Assembly (NCBI RefSeq): GCF_037478305.1
Contig: NZ_JBBGAZ010000003.1
Location: 1 to 64,000, forward strand
From: Cognatishimia coralii
GTDB taxonomy: Bacteria; Pseudomonadota; Alphaproteobacteria; Rhodobacterales; Rhodobacteraceae
Direction of reading: 5' to 3'
Length of the DNA: 64,000 nucleotides
The notes beneath the pieces are model-generated. The model did not search any database. It saw nothing but the letters and a program-made list of their open reading frames with translations, and was not told the DNA's origin. Below, in pieces: positions 34,346-42,578 of this stretch; the stretch's first letter is position 1, and each line of letters begins with the position of its first letter. Position numbers and translations under genes: made by a program.

Positions 34346-34438
34346 GCAGCTCTCCTTTTTGAATAATGGCTGAGTCTTAGCCTGCAAATTTTCCAAAAAA
34401 CCTGCAAGCAGTTGGCTGTAAAATTCACGCCACAGTTA

Positions 34439-34475
34439 CAAAAAAAGACCGCGAGCGGGTGCGCGCGGTCTTTTG
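34439..34475 (-). terminator. terminator after the lipoprotein gene
   Basis: AGACCGCG (34446-34453) pairs with CGCGGTCT (34464-34471). On the minus strand the hairpin is followed by TTTTTTG. It lies between the lipoprotein stop (34503) and the phoH start, showing that phoH must have its own promoter in the roughly 90 bp between. Confidence 0.88.
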
Positions 34476-34502
34476 GGTAATGAACTGTGATCTGGGACCG
34501 GA

Positions 34503-34820
34503 TCATATCTTGTCGTGGAACTTAGACCCTTCCTTGTAAGGGCCAGTTGCCGTGTTTGGCGGCGCGATACCGGAACAGACTGGCTTGCCATAGCGATCAA
34601 GACGTTGGCTGAGATAGCCTTCGAGGCCGTCGTCAATAATCCAGTGGTCACAGCCGTTTGGATCGACCCAAATACCCGCCACAAGCTGGCTGAGGTGTTT
34701 GTCGTCAAAGCCCTGATCGATAGTTCGATCGGTGATGTTCTTGCCGCCCTCAAAAGTTTCCACACAGCCGGAAATCGCGGTGGCTGCAAAGAGAGCGAGT
34801 GCTGTTGATTTCAGTTTCAT
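34503..34820 (-). CDS. small lipoprotein with WVDPxGC domain
   Basis: A 105-residue predicted lipoprotein: signal peptide with lipobox AISGC (Cys19). A compact block at 50-82, IWVDPNGCDHWIIDDGLEGY followed by an RxGxPVC ending, is shared with the OmpA-type gene immediately upstream. Two cysteines frame the block and may form a disulphide in the periplasm. I do not recognise the domain by name. The gene is 11 bp downstream of the OmpA-type gene, on the same strand, so the two products are probably made together. Confidence 0.82.
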   Translation of the reverse strand: MKLKSTALALFAATAISGCVETFEGGKNITDRTIDQGFDDKHLSQLVAGIWVDPNGCDHWIIDDGLEGYLSQRLDRYGKPVCSGIAPPNTATGPYKEGSKFHDKI

Positions 34821-34831
34821 CGTCGCTCCCC

Positions 34832-35407
34832 TTAATTCAGACACATGATTTCGACGCGGCGGTTTTCCGCGCGTCCAACAGATGTTTTATTCGAAGCCCG
34901 CGGCATGCGTTCGCCATAGCCCCGCACGTCCACGATATTCGCACCCGTGCTAACACCGACATTCGCGACGGTCGCGGCGCGGTTGAACGAAAGCTTCATA
35001 TTGCTTTCGTCAGAGCCCCGGCTGTCCGTATGGCCGATGATGATGTAAGCATCCGAGCCGTTCTGTTGAAAGAACTGCGCCAGTCGCGCGCGGCCCTGAC
35101 TGGTGATGCGATAGCTGCCAGAGGCAAAGAACTGATCCGCATTCATCATGCCGCAAAGCTTGGAATGGTCGCAAACTGGAATGCCATGACGGTTTACATT
35201 CGGGGTCATATAGCCCTCTGCGCCGTCGTCCATCACCCAATGCTGACAGCCATCCGGATCGACCCAGATGGTTGGTTTATATTCCGCGCCTCGGATGGTT
35301 TTGGTGCCTTGCGCGACCGCAGTGGTCGCCACGCTGGTGCATGTGATCGCAGCAATTGCGATGCTCCCCAATGCACGGCGCAGGCCGGTTGTGAAATAAT
35401 CTGCCAC
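34832..35407 (-). CDS. OmpA-family periplasmic protein with WVDPxGC domain
   Basis: A 191-residue exported protein. A GTG at 35407, eight bases after GAGGG, gives a long signal peptide ending near TAVAQG; the frame is open to an ATG at 35470. The N-terminal block (IWVDPDGCQHWVMDDGAEGY...GIPVC, about 47-79) matches the next lipoprotein. The C-terminal OmpA domain has IIIGHTDSRGSDESN and ends NRRVEI, so it should bind peptidoglycan. Residue 79-onward adds DHSKLCGMMN with another cysteine. Likely an envelope scaffold with a partner lipoprotein. Confidence 0.85.
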   Translation of the reverse strand: MADYFTTGLRRALGSIAIAAITCTSVATTAVAQGTKTIRGAEYKPTIWVDPDGCQHWVMDDGAEGYMTPNVNRHGIPVCDHSKLCGMMNADQFFASGSYRITSQGRARLAQFFQQNGSDAYIIIGHTDSRGSDESNMKLSFNRAATVANVGVSTGANIVDVRGYGERMPRASNKTSVGRAENRRVEIMCLN

Positions 35408-35600
35408 GATACTACCCTCACTGTCGCGCGCCACCCGGGCCGCAGCAGCCAAGGGAAGAGCCGACATCATTCATGACAGTACTGTAGCAAATTTTCCGAT
35501 CATGTGAAGGGAAATCCACAAGATATTGTGGGCGACCATAGAAAGCCGCGCAACGCCAAGAAAATATAGGGAACGGGCTGAAAGGTTAACTTTTGTTACC

Positions 35601-36923
35601 TCAAACGAGGACGCCACCCAGCGAATTTGCGCTACTTTCAACGATTCTCACAGCGCGGATATCGCCGACATTCACATCTGCATTCGCCACGTGCACGGCG
35701 TGCAGATATTCGGACTTGCCGACCATCTGACCCTCAAGCCGACCTTTGCGTTCAAACATGACAGAGACCTCGCGGCCCACCATGGACTGCTGGATCTCTT
35801 GCTGTTGCTGGGTGATCAGGGCTTGGAGGCGGTAGAGGCGGTCTGAGGCCTCTGCATCATCCACCAGCGGACGTTCCGCTGCAGGCGTGCCGGGGCGGGT
35901 GGAATATTTGAACGAAAACGCCTGGCCGTATTTGACCTCTTCGATCAGGGCCATCGTGTCCTGGAAGTCTTCTTCGGTTTCTTCAGGGAAGCCGACAATG
36001 AAATCGCCAGAGATCAGGATATCCGGACGCGCCGCGCGGATGCGCTCGATCAGGCGCAGATAGCTTTCGGCGGTGTGGCTGCGGTTCATGCGTTTGAGGA
36101 TCTTGTCGCTGCCTGATTGTACCGGCAGGTGCAGATACGGCATCAGCTTGCTGCATTCGCCATGGGCTGCGATCAGATCGTCCTGCATGTCATTGGGGTG
36201 GCTGGTGGTAAAGCGGATGCGTTCCAAACCGTCGACCTTGTCGAGCTCCCAGATCAGATCGGCCAGAGACCACGTACCGCCCTTGGGACCGTCGCCATGA
36301 TAGGCGTTTACGTTCTGACCCAAGAGGGTGATCTCGCGCACGCCGCGCTCGACCAGATCGCGCGCTTCGTTCAGGACCCGTTCGGCGGGACGGCTGACTT
36401 CCGCACCTCGGGTATATGGCACCACACAAAACGCACAGAATTTATCGCAGCCTTCTTGCACGGTTAAGAACGCCGCCGGCGCGCGTTTGGCTTTGCCGCG
36501 GCCTTTCAGCTTCTCAAACTTATCCTCTTCAGGGAAATCCGTATCGAGCGCCTTCGCCCCGCCACGCGCCTTCTCTTCCATCTCTGGCAGGCGGTGATAG
36601 GCCTGAGGCCCCACGACCAGATCCACCAAAGGCTGACGACGCATGATCTCTTCGCCCTCGGCCTGCGCGACACAGCCTGCGACGCCAATCTTCAGGTCCG
36701 GCTTTTCTGCCTTCAGACCCTTAAAGCGGCCCAATTCGGAATAGACCTTCTCGGCGGCTTTTTCGCGGATGTGGCAAGTGTTCAGCAGGATCATATCCGC
36801 GTCATCCGGCGTTTCCGTCGTGACATAGCCTGCCCCACCCATAGCCTCGGCCATTCGTTCACTGTCATAGACATTCATCTGACAGCCATAGGTCTTGATA
36901 AAGAGCTTCTTGGGGTCGGCCAT
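35601..36923 (-). CDS. miaB: tRNA-2-methylthio-N6-dimethylallyladenosine synthase
   Basis: A radical-SAM methylthiotransferase that modifies A37 of tRNAs reading UNN codons. It is 440 residues with the three expected parts. The N-terminal UPF0004 domain has TYGCQMN, NTCHIREKA and VAGCVAQAE cysteines for one 4Fe-4S cluster. The radical SAM motif is GCDKFCAFCVVPYTRG. The C-terminal TRAM domain follows YSTRPGTPA. In relatives miaB is directly upstream of phoH; here two envelope genes lie in between. Confidence 0.97.
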   Translation of the reverse strand: MADPKKLFIKTYGCQMNVYDSERMAEAMGGAGYVTTETPDDADMILLNTCHIREKAAEKVYSELGRFKGLKAEKPDLKIGVAGCVAQAEGEEIMRRQPLVDLVVGPQAYHRLPEMEEKARGGAKALDTDFPEEDKFEKLKGRGKAKRAPAAFLTVQEGCDKFCAFCVVPYTRGAEVSRPAERVLNEARDLVERGVREITLLGQNVNAYHGDGPKGGTWSLADLIWELDKVDGLERIRFTTSHPNDMQDDLIAAHGECSKLMPYLHLPVQSGSDKILKRMNRSHTAESYLRLIERIRAARPDILISGDFIVGFPEETEEDFQDTMALIEEVKYGQAFSFKYSTRPGTPAAERPLVDDAEASDRLYRLQALITQQQQEIQQSMVGREVSVMFERKGRLEGQMVGKSEYLHAVHVANADVNVGDIRAVRIVESSANSLGGVLV

Positions 36924-37028
36924 GATCTTACCTCTAAAATCCAGAGCGCCTCCCTATACCACGATGCGTGACGCTTGCAATAAGAGGCGATTTCGATCAC
37001 TTTCAGCAAAAATCAAAAGTAGGCACCG

Positions 37029-37898
37029 ATGCAGTTCACGAGTTTTGCCGAGCTATTGAAATCCGACGCGGGTCTTGTCGCCAAAGGCCCGCTTGCCCTG
37101 ATCTTTGCCGAAGACGATGTGGAGCTGGACACCACCCTGCGCCACCACAAGGACATTGGGTTCAAGCAAGTGCTGGCCTTTATGCCCAGCGGTTTTAAGC
37201 TAGCGCATGATGTCGCCGAGATGGTCATCCGCATCGATATGGAGACCGCGAGCGGCCCTGACATGATCTCCGCGGTCAATGAGGTCGCAGAGGCCTGCAC
37301 GGACCAGTGGCTCTACTACTGCTTCAACGCTGAATACTTGCTGTTTCCGTTCTGCGAGACGCGCAGCATTGGCGAAATGCTGGCCTTTCACGCCGAAGAG
37401 CGCCGCTCGGCAATGTTGACCTATGTGGTCGACCTCTATGCGGAAAACCTGCACCAGCATCGCGACGCGGTGACCATCGAAGGGGCGATGATGGACAAGG
37501 CTGGCTACTACGCTTTGGCGCGGCCTGATCCAGAGAACCACAATCATCCCAAAGAGCGGCAGCTGGATTTCTACGGCGGGCTGCGCTGGCGGTTTGAAGA
37601 GCATATTCCAAAGGCCAAACGCAAGATCGACAGAATTTCGATTTTTCGAGCCACACCAGGCGTTTACCTGCGTCCGGATTTCACGTTTTCCGACGAGGAA
37701 ATGAACACCTACAGCTGCGCATGGCACAGCAATCTGACCGCCTCGGTCTGTTCCTTCCGCGCGGCTAAGGCGCTCAAGACCAACGCGGGCTCGACCTATG
37801 ACATCAAGAGCTTCAAGTGGCACAATTCGGTGCCGTTTGAATGGCACTCTCGTCAGTTAATGGACCTCGGGTTGATGGAGCCGGGTCAGTGGTTCTAA
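37029..37898 (+). CDS. glycosyltransferase family 2-like protein (PF13704 type), catalytic motif altered
   Basis: A 289-residue protein that resembles the bacterial GT2-like group with an internal YLLFPFCETRSIGEML block and MLTYVVDLYAENL after it. In active members I expect a DADE/TDE-type acidic motif just before that block; here the position reads CFNAEYLLFPF, so the metal-binding acidic pair is not obvious. The N-terminal part (LIFAEDDVELDTTLRHHKDIGF) fits the nucleotide-binding region. The start ATG has no strong ribosome binding site. It runs 20 bp ahead of a methyltransferase gene. Assigned by similarity of pattern only. Confidence 0.55.
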   Translation: MQFTSFAELLKSDAGLVAKGPLALIFAEDDVELDTTLRHHKDIGFKQVLAFMPSGFKLAHDVAEMVIRIDMETASGPDMISAVNEVAEACTDQWLYYCFNAEYLLFPFCETRSIGEMLAFHAEERRSAMLTYVVDLYAENLHQHRDAVTIEGAMMDKAGYYALARPDPENHNHPKERQLDFYGGLRWRFEEHIPKAKRKIDRISIFRATPGVYLRPDFTFSDEEMNTYSCAWHSNLTASVCSFRAAKALKTNAGSTYDIKSFKWHNSVPFEWHSRQLMDLGLMEPGQWF

Positions 37899-37918
37899 CC
37901 CCTTTCGGTGCTGCGTAA

Positions 37919-38656
37919 ATGGCGCTTCCAGACACGCTCGTTGCCCGCCTTATTGAGACGGTGAAAACCCACGACCTCACTGGACGTTTTGCGATGCTCG
38001 GGCGTCAAACATGGGTCGGTTCGCGCCGAGGAGCCTCGGCAAAATTACTGTCCAAGGCACTCGAAGAGCACTTGCCCGGCGTGACCGAGGATCAACTGCA
38101 CAATGCAGACGATGCCTATTCCGAAGCCCTGTTTCATCAACTTGGGTTTTCGCAGGTCGACTCGATCGATTATTCCGATTTTGAGAAGGCATCCATCGTC
38201 TGTGACCTGTCCCAAAAACTGCCCAAAGAGCTAGAGGCGCAGTTTGACGTGATCTATGACGGGGGCACGTGCGAGCATATTTTTGACCTTCCCACAGCCT
38301 ATAAAAATATCGACAAAGCGCTAAAACCCGGAGGGGTTCTGATCGGGCAATCCCCTTGCAATAACTGGATAAATCACGGGTTTTATCAGATCTGCCCCGA
38401 AATGATCTTTGGCTATTGGCAAAACGCGCGCGGCTATGAGGTTTTGGACGTTCTACTGCAACCGCTCCGCCCCGCCCTTGCAAATCAGACCGCCCGCGTC
38501 AGCGACCCGACGCAAACCGGACGCCGCCCGCGCGTTCAAGGAGAGCTGCCCGCCGGAGCGCCTTTGATCATTCACTACGTGGTGCGCAAGCCCCTGACGC
38601 CAAAACGTGCCAAGCGGGCGTATCAGACCGACTACGTGCAACGTTGGAACGACTGA
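37919..38656 (+). CDS. class I SAM-dependent methyltransferase-like protein
   Basis: A 245-residue protein with features of a Rossmann methyltransferase: QFDVIYDGGTCEHIFDLPTAYKNIDKALKPGGVLIG resembles the motif III-IV region (FDxVxxxxxxEHxxD...LKPGG). The glycine-rich motif I is poor or absent, so SAM binding is not certain. It follows the GT2-like gene by 20 bp and probably shares its transcript, suggesting a joint role in modifying a surface glycan or similar polymer. Substrate unknown. Confidence 0.6.
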   Translation: MALPDTLVARLIETVKTHDLTGRFAMLGRQTWVGSRRGASAKLLSKALEEHLPGVTEDQLHNADDAYSEALFHQLGFSQVDSIDYSDFEKASIVCDLSQKLPKELEAQFDVIYDGGTCEHIFDLPTAYKNIDKALKPGGVLIGQSPCNNWINHGFYQICPEMIFGYWQNARGYEVLDVLLQPLRPALANQTARVSDPTQTGRRPRVQGELPAGAPLIIHYVVRKPLTPKRAKRAYQTDYVQRWND

Positions 38657-38691
38657 CGTCGCCCCGATCGCTAAATTTTCTGAATGTCAGA

Positions 38692-39108
38692 CTACTTACG
38701 GCGCAGACGCACCACGACGTCGACCTTAGAAATCTCGGCACCCGCAGGTGCTTCTGGCAGTTGGACGATCTTAAGCTGCTCTGCAGGCGCATCGGTCAAC
38801 ACACGATCATCTTCCCAGAAGAAGTGCGGGTGGTCGGAAATATTGGTGTCAAAATAGCTTTTAGAGCCATCCACCGTAATTTCCTGCATCAAACCAGCAT
38901 CACAAAAGGCGCGCAGAGTGTTGTAGACCGTCGCCAAAGACACGCTTTCACCGACGCCACGGGCATCGTCAAACAGGCTCTCGGCAGTGACATGGCGATC
39001 CATTCCGTCACCCACCAGTAAAGACGCAAGCGCAACGCGTTGGCGCGTCGGGCGCACATCGGCGCTCGCCAGCCATTTGGTTCCATTCTTGATCGCGGTT
39101 GGTGTCAT
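38692..39108 (-). CDS. irr: Fur-family iron response regulator Irr
   Basis: A 138-residue Fur-family regulator. The HTH region spans VRPTRQRVALASLLVGDG to SLATVYNTLRAFCDAGL, and the metal/heme-proximal motif is SDHPHFFWED, as in Irr proteins of Rhodobacteraceae. The typical C-terminal cysteine pairs of Fur are absent. I start at ATG 39108 (MTPTAIKNG): a near-consensus promoter puts the transcript start near 39130, leaving only about seven bases before the alternative ATG at 39123. Irr senses heme/iron and controls iron and heme genes. It is divergent from fabA. Confidence 0.88.
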   Translation of the reverse strand: MTPTAIKNGTKWLASADVRPTRQRVALASLLVGDGMDRHVTAESLFDDARGVGESVSLATVYNTLRAFCDAGLMQEITVDGSKSYFDTNISDHPHFFWEDDRVLTDAPAEQLKIVQLPEAPAGAEISKVDVVVRLRRK

Positions 39109-39136
39109 CACAATGCCTGCCATCTGGTTCTTGGCC

Positions 39137-39165
39137 AATATAAGCCCCGCTGACGCCCCTTTCAA
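39137..39165 (-). promoter_or_regulatory. sigma-70-type promoter of irr, overlapping a 12-bp palindrome
   Basis: On the minus strand TTGAAA (39165-39160), a 17-base spacer and TATATT (39142-39137) form a near-consensus promoter. The -35 half is part of the perfect palindrome TTTCAATTGAAA (39160-39171), a plausible operator for autoregulation or another repressor. Confidence 0.7.
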
Positions 39166-39280
39166 TTGAAAATGCGTCGCAAAGACAGGCGCTGCGGCCT
39201 CAGTGTCACCTTGCAGCCCCATGGCATGCAGTGCTAGACGGAAATGAAGACACAGAATGACAAGAAAGGGGCATGCCTCT

Positions 39281-39790
39281 ATGGCCGATTATCCAAGCAG
39301 CTTTGACAAAGAGGACCTCCTTAAATGCGCCCGCGGCGAATTATTCGGCGAAGGGAACGCCCAACTGCCTGCTCCTCCGATGCTGATGATGGATCGGATC
39401 ACGGATATTTCCGGTGATGGCGGCCTACATGGCAAAGGCCATGTGGTGGCTGAATTCGACATCACGCCGGACCTCTGGTTCTTTGACTGCCACTTCCCCG
39501 GCAACCCGATCATGCCGGGCTGTCTAGGCCTGGATGGCCTCTGGCAGCTGACCGGTTTCAACCTAGGCTGGCGCGGCTGGCAAGGACGCGGCTATGCGCT
39601 GGGTGTTGGCGAAGTAAAACTGACCGGCATGGTGCGCCCGGATCGCAAAATGCTGACCTATAAGGTGGATTTCACCAAAGCCGTGCAAACCCGCCGTCTG
39701 ACAATGGGCGTCGCTGATGGTATTGTAGAGGCCGACGGAGAGGTTATCTACCAAGTCACAGGTATGAAAGTCGCCCTGTCCGAAAGCTAA
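39281..39790 (+). CDS. fabA: 3-hydroxydecanoyl-ACP dehydratase/isomerase
   Basis: A 169-residue hot-dog-fold enzyme that dehydrates and isomerises C10 intermediates, the branch point to unsaturated fatty acids. The catalytic His71 is in CHFPGNPIMPG and Asp85 in CLGLDGLWQL. I use ATG 39281 (MADYPSSFDK) with AAAGGGG upstream, rather than ATG 39257. It forms the operon fabA-fabB-fabI, with 32 bp to fabB. Confidence 0.97.
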   Translation: MADYPSSFDKEDLLKCARGELFGEGNAQLPAPPMLMMDRITDISGDGGLHGKGHVVAEFDITPDLWFFDCHFPGNPIMPGCLGLDGLWQLTGFNLGWRGWQGRGYALGVGEVKLTGMVRPDRKMLTYKVDFTKAVQTRRLTMGVADGIVEADGEVIYQVTGMKVALSES

Positions 39791-39822
39791 GCCCACCCCG
39801 GCACAAATTCAGGAGTACGCAT

Positions 39823-41052
39823 ATGCGTCGAGTCGTCGTCACTGGTTTGGGCATCGTCAGCTCAATCGGCAATAACGCAGAAGAAGTCATCGCCAGCCTC
39901 AAGGCAGGTAAATCCGGCATCGAAGCCAGCCCCGAGATGGTGGAACACGGGTTCCGCTCTCAGGTGGCGGGCACGCTGAAAATCGACGTCAGCGAACATG
40001 TCGACAAACGCACCCTGCGGTTTATGGGGCCCGGCGCGGCCTATGCCCATATCGCGATGAGCCAAGCCATCGCGGATGCGGGGCTTTCGGAAGATCAGGT
40101 TGTTAACGAACGCACGGGTTTGGTGGCGGGCTCCGGTGGTCCATCCACCTCGGCCATGCTGACCGCGCACCAAACCGTGGCAAAGACCGGCGCGACAAAG
40201 CGGATCGGGCCATTTGCCGTGCCAAAATGCATGAGCTCGACCATTTCGGCGAACCTCGCGACGGCCTTTAAGATCAAAGGTATCAACTATTCGATCACCT
40301 CGGCCTGCTCGACATCCCTGCACTGCATTGGCAATGCCGCAGAGCAGATCATGATGGGCAAACAAGACGTCATGTTCGCGGGCGGCGGTGAGGAACTGGA
40401 CTGGACCCTGTCATGCCTCTTTGACGCCATGGGCGCGATGTCCAGCAAGAAAAACGATGATCCGACCAAAGCGTCCCGCGCATTTGACCAAGACCGCGAC
40501 GGTTTTGTCATCACCGGTGGTGGCGGCATTGTGGTGCTTGAAGATCTCGACCACGCTCTGGCACGCGGTGCGAAAATCTACGCCGAAGTCACGGGCTTCG
40601 CAGCAACTTCCGACGGCCACGACATGGTCGCCCCGTCTGGCGAAGGCGGCGAGCGCGCGATGCGTTTGGCGCTGCAGACTCTGCCTGAGGGTCGCAAAGT
40701 CAGCTATATCAACGCCCACGGCACCTCGACCCCTGTCGGCGACGTCGGCGAAGTCGAAGCGGTCCGCCGTGTATTCGGCGAGGGTAATGTGCCTCCGATC
40801 AGCTCGACCAAATCCATGACCGGCCATGGTCAGGGCGCGGCTGGCGCGATGGAGGCGATCTTCTGCCTCTTGATGCTGGACAATGACTTCATCACCCCAT
40901 CAATCAACGTTGAAACCCTGGCCGACGGCATCAACGAAGGCGAAATCGCCACGAGCCTCGTGGAAAACGCAGGGCTTGATAGCGTGATGACCAACAGCTT
41001 TGGCTTTGGCGGCACCAACGGGTCGATGATCATGTCGAAATACACCGGCTAA
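39823..41052 (+). CDS. fabB: beta-ketoacyl-ACP synthase I
   Basis: Elongates acyl-ACP and is needed for the unsaturated branch begun by FabA. It is 409 residues. Cys162 is in SACSTSLHC, the first active-site His in NAHGTSTPVGD and the second in MTGHGQGAAGAM, giving the FabB/FabF Cys-His-His triad. An AGGAG lies before the ATG. The fabA-fabB pair is the standard anaerobic unsaturated fatty acid route. Confidence 0.97.
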   Translation: MRRVVVTGLGIVSSIGNNAEEVIASLKAGKSGIEASPEMVEHGFRSQVAGTLKIDVSEHVDKRTLRFMGPGAAYAHIAMSQAIADAGLSEDQVVNERTGLVAGSGGPSTSAMLTAHQTVAKTGATKRIGPFAVPKCMSSTISANLATAFKIKGINYSITSACSTSLHCIGNAAEQIMMGKQDVMFAGGGEELDWTLSCLFDAMGAMSSKKNDDPTKASRAFDQDRDGFVITGGGGIVVLEDLDHALARGAKIYAEVTGFAATSDGHDMVAPSGEGGERAMRLALQTLPEGRKVSYINAHGTSTPVGDVGEVEAVRRVFGEGNVPPISSTKSMTGHGQGAAGAMEAIFCLLMLDNDFITPSINVETLADGINEGEIATSLVENAGLDSVMTNSFGFGGTNGSMIMSKYTG

Positions 41053-41094
41053 CCCACTGATTTAGCAACAAGACAACTTTAAGGGACGAAAGAT

Positions 41095-41886
41095 ATGTCT
41101 GACCTGCTCAAAGGAAAACGCGGCCTGATTATGGGCGTCGCAAACGATCGCTCGATCGCTTGGGGCATTGCAAAAGCCATGCATGGGGCCGGAGCAGAGC
41201 TGGCCTTCACCTATCAAGGCGAGGCCTTTGGCAAACGTCTTGCGCCTCTGGCGGAAAGCCTTGGTAGCGATTTCATGGTCGATGTGGATGTGACGGACGA
41301 TGCGTCCTTGGATGCAGCGTTTGATCAGCTGGGCCAGCGCTGGGACAACATCGACTTCGTCGTTCACGCTATTGCCTATTCTGACAAGAACGAGCTGACA
41401 GGCCGGTTCCTGGACACCTCTCGCGCGAACTTCAAGAACTCCATGGACATCTCGGCCTACAGCCTGATCGAGGTCGCCCGCCGCGCGCATCCTTTGATGA
41501 AGGAGCAAGGCGGCACGATCCTAACCCTGACCTATCAGGGCTCTAATCGTGTGACGCCCTTCTACAACGTCATGGGCGTGGCAAAAGCCGCGCTTGAGGC
41601 TGCAACGCGCTATCTGGCAAACGACCTTGGCCCAGAAGGTATCCGTGTGAACGCGATTTCTCCGGGTCCGATGAAAACGCTGGCGGGCGCTGCGATTGGC
41701 GGGGCACGCAAGACCTTCCGTCAGACCGAATCCAACGCGCCGATGCGTGCCAATGCGACGCTTGAAGCGGTTGGCGGCACGGCTGTGTATCTCGCGTCCG
41801 AAGCCGGAGCCTGCACCACAGGCGAGATCATCCGCGTGGATGGCGGCTATCACGTGCTGGGGATGCCGCAGCCGGAAAACCTCTAG
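41095..41886 (+). CDS. fabI: enoyl-ACP reductase (NADH)
   Basis: Reduces trans-2-enoyl-ACP in the last step of each elongation cycle; the family is the target of triclosan. It is 263 residues. MGVANDRSIAWGIAKA is the cofactor loop (about 13-28), and the active-site Tyr147, Tyr157 and Lys164 lie in TYQGS and YNVMGVAK. It ends the fabA-fabB-fabI operon before a strong bidirectional terminator. Confidence 0.97.
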   Translation: MSDLLKGKRGLIMGVANDRSIAWGIAKAMHGAGAELAFTYQGEAFGKRLAPLAESLGSDFMVDVDVTDDASLDAAFDQLGQRWDNIDFVVHAIAYSDKNELTGRFLDTSRANFKNSMDISAYSLIEVARRAHPLMKEQGGTILTLTYQGSNRVTPFYNVMGVAKAALEAATRYLANDLGPEGIRVNAISPGPMKTLAGAAIGGARKTFRQTESNAPMRANATLEAVGGTAVYLASEAGACTTGEIIRVDGGYHVLGMPQPENL

Positions 41887-41907
41887 GTTTTATAGACATC
41901 TGAAAAG

Positions 41908-41938
41908 CAAAAAGCCGGGCATCACACCCGGCTTTTTC
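41908..41938. terminator. bidirectional terminator between fabI and the FKBP gene
   Basis: AAAGCCGGG (41911-41919) and CCCGGCTTT (41927-41935) form a 9-bp stem with a 7-base loop; A-tracts before and T-tracts after it make it a terminator on both strands. It serves fabI (plus) and the convergent FKBP gene (minus). Confidence 0.9.
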
Positions 41939-41955
41939 TATTCTGATCGAAAGAC

Positions 41956-42441
41956 TTAGCAGCAGCCGCAGCTTTTCTCTTCGCCACCCGCTGCAACCGG
42001 TGCGCCGATGCTCACCAGTTTCAACGCAAAAGTCAGATCCTTGCCCGCCAGCATGTGGTTTGCGTCCAGCGTAACGGTTTCGTCGGTGATATTCACAACC
42101 GTTACAGGGATCACGTCACCCGCCTGCCCCTGCATCTGTAGCATCATGCCCAGCTCCAGAGGGATCTCGTCCGGGATCTGCTCACGCGGCACATCCTGCA
42201 TCATGGCTGGGTTGATCGGGCCATAAGCGTCTTCGCATGGGATGTGGATGGTTTTCTCTTCGCCCACGCTCATGCCGGTCACACCGTCATCAAAACCCTT
42301 GATGACCTGACCAGACCCCAAAGTGAACGCCAGCGGATCGCGGCCCTCGCTGCTGTCAAAGGTGCTGCCGTCATCCAGCGTGCCGGTGTAGTGGATCTGT
42401 ACGTTGTCGCCCGCTTTGGCGAGTTGTTTTGCATCACTCAT
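41956..42441 (-). CDS. FKBP-type peptidyl-prolyl isomerase (SlyD-like)
   Basis: A 161-residue prolyl isomerase/chaperone. The FKBP core begins VQIHYTGTLDDGSTFDSSEGRDP, with GSGQVIKGFDDGVTGMSVGEEK. An inserted flap of about 45 residues (EQIPDEIPLELGMMLQMQGQAG) and a cysteine-rich C-terminus (EEKSCGCC) match the SlyD layout; such tails often bind nickel or zinc. It stands alone, convergent with fabI. SlyD or the SlyD-like FkpB cannot be separated here. Confidence 0.9.
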   Translation of the reverse strand: MSDAKQLAKAGDNVQIHYTGTLDDGSTFDSSEGRDPLAFTLGSGQVIKGFDDGVTGMSVGEEKTIHIPCEDAYGPINPAMMQDVPREQIPDEIPLELGMMLQMQGQAGDVIPVTVVNITDETVTLDANHMLAGKDLTFALKLVSIGAPVAAGGEEKSCGCC

Positions 42442-42578
42442 GGTCTGTCCAATCTGTTCTCAGACGCCCCAGTGACCTCTGACGCGCCTCCCCTATCGGG
42501 AAAAATGCATTGATGCAAATCGCGCTGCATTGACTTCACGTCGCAAGGGATCATTCTGGCCGCAACGGAGGATCACCT

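Noticed and set aside
39109..39222. longer Irr starts upstream of 39108
   Set aside because: The near-consensus promoter at 39137-39165 lies within this extension, so a start at 39222 is excluded, and one at 39123 would leave almost no leader.
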